Source: an uncultured Pseudoxanthomonas sp.
GTDB lineage: Bacteria; Pseudomonadota; Gammaproteobacteria; Xanthomonadales; Xanthomonadaceae
Direction: 5' to 3'
Assembly (NCBI GenBank): GCA_946886405.1
Contig: CAMPIO010000131.1
Location: forward strand, 1-7,885
Length of the DNA: 7,885 nucleotides
Shown: positions 1 to 7,885 of the stretch, piece after piece
Layout of the letters: the number at the start of each line of letters is the position of its first letter
Position numbering within the stretch: the first letter of the stretch is position 1
Translations under genes and position numbers: made by a program
The notes under the pieces: model-generated
Seen by the model: the letters and a program-made list of their open reading frames with translations, nothing else
The model's database searches: none
Told to the model about the DNA's origin: nothing

Positions 1-25
1 CGCAGACCCTGAGTACTCGCGGGCA

Positions 26-180
26 ATGGATTCCAGCCTTCGCTGGAATGACGAGTTACGTATGCATGCCCATCGGGCTACTTCGCGCCGTCGTCCCAGC
101 GAACGCTGGGACCCATTTGCGCTTGATCGGCGACCCTGAGCACTCAAGGCAATGCATTCCAGCTTTTGTTGAAATGACCG
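26..180. repeat. Cluster of three REP-like palindromic repeats
   Basis: Three copies of a palindromic element of about 29 nt lie upstream of the GIY-YIG gene. Copy 1 (26-54) has perfect 8-bp arms at 30-37 and 42-49 (ATTCCAGC / GCTGGAAT) around a 4-nt loop. Copy 2 (88-116) is inverted relative to copy 1, with perfect arms at 93-100 and 105-112 (GTCCCAGC / GCTGGGAC). Copy 3 (152-180) is in the orientation of copy 1 and is degenerate (GTTGAAAT in place of GCTGGAAT, still pairing through G-U). Copies 1 and 3 also share a longer left flank (5-37 and 132-163, GACCCTGAG, then ACTC, then GGCAATG). Together they form an alternating forward-reverse-forward cluster like REP/BIME elements. Seen directly in the sequence; the element family name is unknown to me. 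Confidence 0.85.
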
Positions 181-195
181 AATCCGACATACAGT
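169..195 (+). promoter_or_regulatory. Possible sigma-70 promoter for the GIY-YIG/acuI pair
   Basis: TTGAAA (169-174, five of six matches to TTGACA) and TACAGT (190-195, four of six to TATAAT) are separated by 15 bases, which is shorter than the optimum. The -35 element lies inside the degenerate right arm of the third palindrome. This is the only promoter-like pair I see ahead of the gene at 232. It is a weak, pattern-only prediction. Confidence 0.3.
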
Positions 196-231
196 TATGG
201 AGCTCGCGCAAGATCAACGAAGGACACACTC

Positions 232-549
232 ATGCCCCGGGAACGGACTCCCTGTGTTTACATCCTGGCGAGCCAGCCACGCGGCACGCTCTATGTTGGC
301 GTCACGTCTGATCTCCCTGGGCGGGTTTGGCAGCACAGGCAGGGCTACGTGGATGGCTTTACGCGGCGCTACCACGTCCATACTTTGGTCTGGTATGAGG
401 TTCACGTAGGGATGGATTCTGCGATCCTGCGCGAGAAGGCCCTGAAAGCGTGGAAACGGGTCTGGAAGATCCGACTCATCGAGGATGCGAACCCGATATG
501 GCGCGATCTGTATCCCGACATCAATCTGATTGAACGAGCCCTTCCATGA
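232..549 (+). CDS. Small GIY-YIG nuclease-domain protein
   Basis: A 105-residue single-domain protein of the GIY-YIG endonuclease superfamily (YhbQ/UPF0213-like, COG2827 type), which is normally 80-110 residues long. The two signature strands are visible as VYIL (residues 9-12) and LYVGVT (20-25). They are followed by the helix with RVWQH, whose arginine is the usual catalytic one, then FTRRY and VWYEV, and by REKALKAWKR near residue 70, whose glutamate is the expected metal ligand. The whole nuclease core is therefore intact. No extra DNA-binding domain is present, so the target is unknown; family members are thought to cleave branched or damaged DNA, or are uncharacterised. ATG at 232 is preceded by a good ribosome binding site, GAAGGA at 219-224, with 7 nt spacing. 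The stop codon overlaps the next start as ATGA, implying coupled translation with acuI. A palindromic repeat cluster lies immediately upstream. Confidence 0.88.
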   Translation: MPRERTPCVYILASQPRGTLYVGVTSDLPGRVWQHRQGYVDGFTRRYHVHTLVWYEVHVGMDSAILREKALKAWKRVWKIRLIEDANPIWRDLYPDINLIERALP

Positions 550-1541
550 CCCTGTCCACCCCGTTCAACGCCTTCCGCATCCACAACGACGCCGTCGGCT
601 ACCGCAGCGGCCTCGAAGCCATCGCGTTGGACGCGCTCAACCCAGGCGAAGTCGTCATCAAGACCGCCTACTCGTCGGTGAACTACAAGGACGCGCTCGC
701 CGGAACCGGCGAAGGCAAGATCCTGCGCAAGTTTCCGCTGGTCGGTGGCATCGACGTGGCGGGCCACGTGGTGGCCTCCACCGATCCCGCCTTCAAGGAA
801 GGGGACGCCGTCCTGGTCACTGGCTCCGGACTCAGTGAAACCCGCGACGGTGGCTACGCCGAGTACGCGCGTCTCGATGCGAAGTGGGTCATTCCCCTGC
901 CCGCCGGCCTGAGCCTGCGAGACAGCATGATCCTGGGCACGGCCGGCTTCACTGCCGCACTGGCCTTGCATCGCATGCGCGAAAACCGGCAGACGCCGGA
1001 TCTTGGTCCGCTCGCGGTCACCGGCGCGACCGGCGGCGTCGGCTCGCTGGCCGTCGACATCTTCAGCAAGGCGGGTTTCGAGGTGCATGCCGTCAGCGGC
1101 AAGCCCGAGAACGCGGCCTACCTGACATCGATCGGCGCCACCAAAGTACTGGGCCGCGACGCGCTGGCGACCACGCGTCCGATGGAGTCGGCACGCTTCG
1201 GCGGCGGCCTCGATAACGTCGGTGGCCCGATGCTGGTCAGCCTGCTGGCGCAGACGGCGCCCTACGGCAATGTCGCGAGCGCCGGCCTCGCCGCCACCGC
1301 CGATCTCCCCATAACTGTGATGCCCTTCATAATTCGGGGCGTGTCGCTGTTGGGCGTCGCCTCCGCCGGCACTGCGCGCGACATCCGCGAACAGGTCTGG
1401 CAGCACCTGGCCAGCGACTGGAAGCCCCGGCATCTGGATACGATCTGCACGCGCGAAACCACGCTGGACGGGCTCCCCGAGGTGTTCCGCACCATGCTGG
1501 ACGGGCGCTCGTTCGGACGCACGCTGGTGCGAATGGGATGA
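546..1541 (+). CDS. acuI: Acrylyl-CoA reductase / YhdH-type NADPH oxidoreductase
   Basis: A 331-residue zinc-independent medium-chain dehydrogenase/reductase of the AcuI/YhdH family (E. coli YhdH is about 324 residues). AcuI reduces acrylyl-CoA to propionyl-CoA with NADPH, which removes a toxic electrophile from propionate and DMSP metabolism; the actual substrate in this organism is inferred. The N-terminal catalytic domain carries the family signature SSVNYKDALAGTGEGKI (about 43-59) and PLVGGIDVAGHV (64-75). The Rossmann domain carries the glycine-rich loop VTGATGGVGSLAV (158-170), then SGKPE (184-188) at the place expected to contact the NADPH 2'-phosphate. The C-terminal TVMPFIIRGVSLLGV (257-271) and GRTLVRM are typical of the family. 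The ATG lies within the ATGA overlap with the GIY-YIG stop, and no clear ribosome binding site precedes it, so translation probably depends on the upstream gene. Family assignment is firm; substrate is less certain. Confidence 0.92.
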   Translation: MTLSTPFNAFRIHNDAVGYRSGLEAIALDALNPGEVVIKTAYSSVNYKDALAGTGEGKILRKFPLVGGIDVAGHVVASTDPAFKEGDAVLVTGSGLSETRDGGYAEYARLDAKWVIPLPAGLSLRDSMILGTAGFTAALALHRMRENRQTPDLGPLAVTGATGGVGSLAVDIFSKAGFEVHAVSGKPENAAYLTSIGATKVLGRDALATTRPMESARFGGGLDNVGGPMLVSLLAQTAPYGNVASAGLAATADLPITVMPFIIRGVSLLGVASAGTARDIREQVWQHLASDWKPRHLDTICTRETTLDGLPEVFRTMLDGRSFGRTLVRMG

Positions 1542-1556
1542 ACGGCAGCGGCAGCA

Positions 1557-1575
1557 CGACGGACGTTGTCCGTTG
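1557..1575. other. Short hairpin after acuI
   Basis: An inverted repeat with perfect 6-bp arms (1559-1564 ACGGAC, 1568-1573 GTCCGT) can be extended to 8 pairs by one G-T and one C-G pair around a 3-nt loop. It starts 16 nt after the acuI stop. No T-run follows, so it is not a canonical intrinsic terminator; it could be an attenuating or RNA-stabilising hairpin, or chance. Confidence 0.4.
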
Positions 1576-4500
1576 GCCGCCCAGCCCATTGTGTTGTCAC
1601 GGACAAGGTCTAAAATCGGTGCCGGGGAACACTGGGGATATTCATGGCAAAGATTCTGATCGTCGACGATTCACCGTCGCAACTGTTGGGCATCCAGCGC
1701 ATTGTCGAGAAGCTGGGGCACGAATCCATCACGGCCGAAGACGGCGCCGCCGGCGTTGAAGTCGCCAAGCGCGAATTGCCGGACATGGTGCTGATGGATG
1801 TGGTGATGCCGAACCTCAACGGGTTCCAGGCCACCCGCACGTTGAGCCGCGAGGCCACCACCAAGCACATCCCGGTGATCCTGGTGACCACCAAGGACCA
1901 GGACACGGACCGCATGTGGGGCCTGCGCCAGGGCGCGAAGGCCTATCTGACCAAGCCGTTCTCGGAAGACGAGCTGGCAGAAGTGATCGAGCGCATTTTC
2001 AACGCGCGCGAGCTGCCTGCCGCACCTCCGGCCTGACGCCTTTCGCGACACACCGACGAAGAGCAGGCTACGGCCTGCTCTTTTCGTTTGTGCGGTCGCA
2101 GTTCAACGCGGCGCGATGTAGCCACCCGGTACGCCCTGCGGAGACAGCACGAGTTGCCACAGCTGCGAGCGGCGGCTGCGGAAGGTGGCCATGGAGGCCG
2201 CCAGGTAGAACCGCCACATCCGGCGGAAGCGTTCGTCGTAGCGCGTGCCCAGTGCCTCCCAGGCCGCCTCGACGTTGTCCCGCCACGCCTGCAGCGTGCG
2301 GTCGTAGTCGGCACCGAAGTTGTGCCAGTCCTCGAGCACGAACCGTCCCTCGACGGCCTGCGTGATCTGCGCCGCCGACGGCAGCATCGAATTGGGAAAA
2401 ATGTAGCGTGCGATCCACGGGTCGGTCCTCTGCACCGAGCGGTTGCCGCCGATGGTGTGCAGCAGGAACAGGCCTTCGGAAGGCAAGCAACGGTGGGCGA
2501 CGTCGAAATAAGCGTAGTAGTTCTTCGCACCCACATGTTCGAACATCCCCAGCGAGAACGCGGCATCGAACGGTTCGTGCAACTCGCGGTAGTCCTGCAC
2601 GCGGATCTCGACCGGCAAGCCCGAACACAACTGTCGCGCATACTCCGCCTGCTCGCGCGAAATCGTGATTCCGACACCCTCCACGCCGTAGCGCTCCGCG
2701 GCGAACTTCAGCGCCTCGCCCCACCCGCAGCCGATGTCGAGCACCCGCATTCCGGGCCCCAGGCGGAGCTTGCGGCAAACGAGATCAAGCTTGGCCTCTT
2801 GCGCGGTATCGAGATCGCCGGCATCGCGCCAGTAGGCGCAGCTGTAGACCAGACGGCTGCCCAGCATGGCGGCGTAGAGATCGTTGCCAAGATCGTAGTG
2901 AAGTCGCGCGACCTCGCCACTGCGGCGCGGAGATTGCAGATTGGTCAGTCGGGCGCGCAGCGCATCGAAGATTTCACCCGCACCGTGCACCTTCTCGTCC
3001 ACGCGCGCCGCGAGCAGACGGAACAGCAGGCCGTCGAGTGATGCGGTATCCCACCACCCTTCCATGTAGCTTTCGCCAAGGCCCAGCGACCCCTGCGCCA
3101 GCACGCGGGCAGGGAAGCGGGAGTCGTGGACCTGGATGTCCCACGCCCGATTGCCGTCGATCCGCACATCCGCTCCGGCCAACAGGTCTGCGATCCTGTG
3201 CTCGAAGCGGGTGTGCGCCATGGCGGTCAGCGGGCGAAAAGCTCTGCGTAAGCCGGAGCGATATGCGGCAGCAGCACGGTGGCGGGCACGTCGACCGTCT
3301 GTGTGCCGTCGGCGTACGGGCCTACCTGATAGGGCGGGAAAACGAAACGAAGCGCCGTGATCCGGCCTGCGGCATCCAGGACGGGGACGAACTCGCTGAA
3401 GTTGGCGGCTTCGGGCTCGGTGCCCTCGTCGATCATCCGGAACGTGCTCTTGATCAGCGCGGCGCGGTCCACGGGTGCGAGCTCATCCTCGTCCGCGCGA
3501 TTCACCACCGCCGTGTGCAGATGTTCGCGCACGTAATCGCTGACGGCCTGCCAACCCTTGGCCTCGGGAATCAGCGCTGCCGACGTCAGGCGCATGTCCT
3601 GTTGCGGCAACCAGACGAAACGTGCGATCAGCGGCTGCCCGTGTGCACCGCCGGTGTAGCGGCTGCCATCTGCCGCCACGGCGACGATCTGCGGAGTCTC
3701 CACGACCTGCTCGAACGCCAGCGAGAGCTCGTACGGCGCCGACGGCTTGTCGTTGCCGAAGGCCTCGACGGCCTCCATCAGTTCGGCGCGTTCGGCCTCG
3801 GTGTAGGCCGACAGCGCCTTCACCAGGCCGGGATAGCGGTTGATGGTCGCGGGATAGCTGATGCCTACGACATACCGGTCGTTGGTCTCCATGACATCCT
3901 TCAGTTCGACCGGTGCGCCCACCGGTTCTGAAGGCGTGGTCACGGGGGGGTGCGGCTCGCTCGACGCGGTTGCCGGCGTGGACTCGCGCTTGCAGGCGGC
4001 CAGCGCGAGCACGGTGATCAGGACGAGGCCTGCCTGGCAGGCCACGTTGCGGGACAGGGGGGGAGATGACACGTTCGGGCTCCTTCCGAGTGTGATGCCC
4101 GTCATTCTAGGCCGCGTCACCACGGTCCTCCATCACCATCACGCATCTACCAGATCAGCGTACTCAGGATGCCGCTGAACGTAGGCGGCGGAGTACGAGC
4201 ACGCCGGTACGACGCGCCAGCCCTGTCCTCGCGCGTGGTCGAGCGCCGCCTTGACCAACGCGGCCGCAACACCCCGCCCCCCAATCGCGTCGGGCACCCC
4301 GGTGTGCTCGATGACCATGCGCCCGCCCCGCAGGGAATACACAAGTTCGGCCTCGTGCCCGTCCAGACGGGTGGAAAAGCGATGCGAAGCCGGGTCGTGA
4401 TGCAGGTCGAGAGAAGTCAGGTCGCCGGTCATGGCGTCTCCGTGGCAAGGGGCTCAACAACATTGTGACCCAATGCCCAGCCAGGCCCGAGGCAAAACTG

Positions 4501-7500
4501 GACGCAGCGCGTCACATTCATGCTTGTGAAAGGGCCGCGGAGGGTCGCGAGCGTGATCGATATCGCGTTTTCAAAGTTGGCACGATTGCTGCTTGGTACG
4601 GACCATAGACCTGCATCTCGGAGTTCCGCCATGAGCCTGATCGACGCACTGCCCGACGTCTCCAATGCCAACGACTTCACCCTGCTGGAAGGTCTGTTCC
4701 AGCTTACGGTGACCGGCCACACGGACGCGTGGGAATTTGAACGCCTCAACAATGCCGTGTACGAGCGCCTTATGTCGGCCTATTCCGGCAGCGAGACCGC
4801 CGGTGTGCACGCCGTGCACTCGTTGATGGACTGATTCGCCAGCAACGCCTTCATCGGGTGCTCCGGCGCGGCGCAGGGGTCCGCCTTCGGGTGTGACTGC
4901 CGCGTCGGAGTCCCGTCCCACCTGCATCGTCGATGCAGGCAGAACAGAACCCCTCCTCACCGACACACCGACGCGGCTCGCTACTCGCCGCGGCGATCGC
5001 GTTTGCCCTGGTTGCGACGATCCTGTGTCCCCGCGCTGCCCTGGATAGCTTTCAACCGGCTTTCCGCAGCATGCAGCTCCATCGCTTTGCCAGCCGCTTC
5101 GTTCGACACGAAGCCCGGTGCCGGCACGCCCTCCTGTCCGTCATGGTCCAACTGCTGCCACGGCGTGGGCTGCCGATCGTGCTCATGCTTCTGTTCGAGC
5201 AGCGCACGCGCAGTGGCCAATGCCTGAGCCGGGGTGATCTTCCTGGGAGCACGTTTGCGCACAGCCGCCTTCTTCGCGGGTGCTTGACGTGCGGGCACCT
5301 TGCGCGCCGTCGCCGCCTTTCCAGCGATCTTCTTCACCGCCTTCGAAGCGACCTTGCTGACAGCCTTCTTGGCTGGCGCCTTCTTCGCTGCGACTGTGCC
5401 GGTCGTCTTCTTGGCTACGCCGCGTGTTGTTGTCTTCTTCGCGACCTGTTTGGTCGTCTTGCGCGCAACTTTCCTGGTGGCGGCTTTCTTCGCGGTCGCC
5501 TTCTTGACCGCAGCTTTCCTGGTCGGGGCCTTCTTCACGGCTTTGCTGGCAGATGCCTTCTTGGCCGCCGTCTTCCTGGCGGCTTTCCTGACTGCCTTCT
5601 TGGCTGCTGGCTTGCGGGTCGCCATGCGCTTCTCCACGGGTGGGACACGGCACCGGGATAGCATGGCCCACCTTCAATGCAGGTGAGCAAAGCTGCAATG
5701 CGGGCTTAACCGAACGAGGGCCGCGAGAGTTCCTGCAGGAAGTGATTCACCACGCCCGGATCCATGACCACAAGGAACAACACGCCGTAGGCAGCACCCG
5801 CGAGATGTGCGCCATGATTGATGTTGTCGCCGCCGCGCTTGTCCATCCAGATGCTGTAGGCGATATACAGCACGGCGAACACGATGGCCGGCATGGGAAT
5901 GAAGAACACGCCGATCGTGGCCCATGGCGCCAGCATGATGAAGGCGAACAGCACCGCCGATACCGCCCCGGATGCCCCCAGACTGCGGTAGTTGGGGTCC
6001 TTCTGGTGCTTCAGGTAGGTCGGCAGGATCGAGACCACCAGCGCCGAAAAGTAGAACACCGGGAACACCCAGGGACCCTTCTGTTCCGACATCCACCCTT
6101 CGATGTGGCGACCGAAGAAGAACAGCGTGAACATGTTGAAGAACAAGTGCCAGATATCCGCGTGGATGAAGCCGTACGTCACCAGCCGGTCGTACTGGCG
6201 GTGGCGATCGATGGCCGGGGGCCACAGGATCAGGCGCATCAGCAGCGACGGCGTGCGCAGGGCGATCAGGCTGACCACGCAGGTAGCCGCGATCAGCAGC
6301 AGGGTGATGGGGGCACTCATCCTCGTCCTCAGACCGCAGTGCGGTAGTTGTCCTGCATCGGGTACGTCCGTGCATACAACGCGAACGCCAGTGCAGCCAC
6401 GAAGGCGAACCCGGCGAAGAAGAACATGAGGAAGGCGTTCTCCGTCCAGCCCTGCGCCTGGATCCAGCCGATCATCGCAGGATCACGGACGCTGGCGTTG
6501 GTCAGCAGCACCCACAGGCCGCCGAAGGTGCTCGTCAGGTACCAGAACGCCATGATCACGCCCTTCATCGCCATCGGTGCCTGGCTGTAGGCGAACTCCA
6601 GCGCGGTCGCCGACACCAGCACTTCGCCGAAGGTCAGCAACAGGTACGGCAGCGTCTGCCAGGCCAGCGAGACCTGCTGGCCATCGTCCATCTGCAACTG
6701 CAACGCGCCGGCAACGACCCACGACACAGCGGAAATCGCGATGCCCCAGCCCATCCGGCGCAACGCCGTGACGTTGAAACCCAGCTTCCGCAGCGCCGGG
6801 TACAGCACCAGGTTGTTGAACGGGATCAGCAGCATGACCATCAACGGATTCAGCGCCTGCATCTGCGTGGCGTCCTTCACCAGCCGACTGGGCCACCACC
6901 ATGCGTCGTGGGGGATCACCATATCCCGGCCCTGGATAACCCAGGTCGAGGCCTTCTGGTCGAACAGCGACCAGAACGGCGTCACCAGTGCGAACACGAT
7001 GAGGATGCGGAGCACCGACCGCACGCCCTCGATGGCGGCATCCGGGTGCAGACCGCGCGCGCGTTCCAGTTGCAGCGAGGCACCGAGGCCGATACCGGCG
7101 ATGATCGCGCCCAACGCGAGGCACGCCGTGATCACGAATCCCCACGCTTCGGGCCAGATGCCGACGCCTGCGAACTTCAGCGCCCACAGCGCCAGCATCA
7201 CGACGGCGCCGACCATGCCGACGGCCGCGACCAGCGTGCCTGCGCCGAATCCCCTGACCAGCAACGCACTGCGCACGATGTTGAGGAACGAGTCCGGATC
7301 CTCGCCACGCGACGGCGGCACGTTGACGTATTTGTTGCGTCCCGCCCAGAAGATCAGCGTGGCGATGAACATCAAGATGCCCGGGATGCCGAATGCCCAC
7401 GCCGGACCCCAGCTGTTCAGTACCAGCGGCATCAGCAGCGAGGCGAAGAACGAGCCGAAGTTGATGATCCAGTAGAAGGCGTCGAAGACGATCTTCGCCT

Positions 7501-7885
7501 TGCTCTTGTTGGTCTGGTCGAACTGGTCGCCGCAGAATGTCACCACCAGCGGTTTGATGCCGCCCGATCCCAATGCGATCAGGAACAGGCCGGTATAGAA
7601 GCCCGTGGCATTGCTCTCGAACAACGCCAGGCAGGCGTGGCCGGCGCAGTAGATCAGCGAGAACCACAGGACGGTGTTGTACTTGCCGAAGTAGCGGTCC
7701 GACAGCCAGCCGCCCAGCAACGGGAAGAAGTACACACCAATGACGAAGCTGTGGAAAATGTCCTTCGCCGCACCATTGCGCGAAGCTTCATCAGGCAGAT
7801 AGCCCAGCAGCACCGAGCTGATCAGGAACGGCACCAGGATGTTGCGCATCCCGTAGAAGCTGAACCGCTCGCAGGCCTCGTTGCC

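Overview
The window is GC-rich chromosomal DNA, probably from a gammaproteobacterium of the Xanthomonadaceae/Lysobacteraceae group. That assignment is an inference. It rests on base composition, a PilH-type twitching regulator, an Ala/Lys-rich histone H1-like protein, a GIY-YIG gene of the kind common in that group, and short palindromic intergenic repeats. No insertion sequence, tRNA, rRNA, CRISPR array or prophage gene is visible. Nine protein-coding genes can be supported; one (the peptide transporter) runs off the right edge.

Left part, plus strand (1-2090): a cluster of three REP-like palindromes (26-180) precedes a small GIY-YIG nuclease gene. Its stop overlaps by ATGA the start of an acrylyl-CoA reductase/YhdH-type oxidoreductase gene (acuI). 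After a roughly 100-base gap with a possible promoter comes an orphan PilH-like response regulator, closed by a strong intrinsic terminator at 2059-2089.

Middle, minus strand (2103-4432): three co-directional genes in the order GNAT acetyltransferase, DUF3298/RsiV-like lipoprotein, cyclopropane-fatty-acid synthase (cfa). The last two are only 5 nt apart. All five bicarbonate-site residues of E. coli Cfa are present in the synthase. The theme is envelope and membrane modification, possibly stress related.

Divergent from that cluster, on the plus strand (4577-4834), a very good sigma-54 (-24/-12) promoter sits 27 nt upstream of a 67-codon gene for an acidic protein I do not recognise. An upstream dyad lies at a distance suitable for an enhancer-binding protein. 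This is the most interesting undescribed unit of the window.

Right part, minus strand (4981-7885): a POT-family proton/oligopeptide symporter (5' end outside the window) is followed after 8 nt by a rhomboid intramembrane serine protease with an intact Ser-His dyad, then by a separate gene for a two-part histone H1-like DNA-binding protein.
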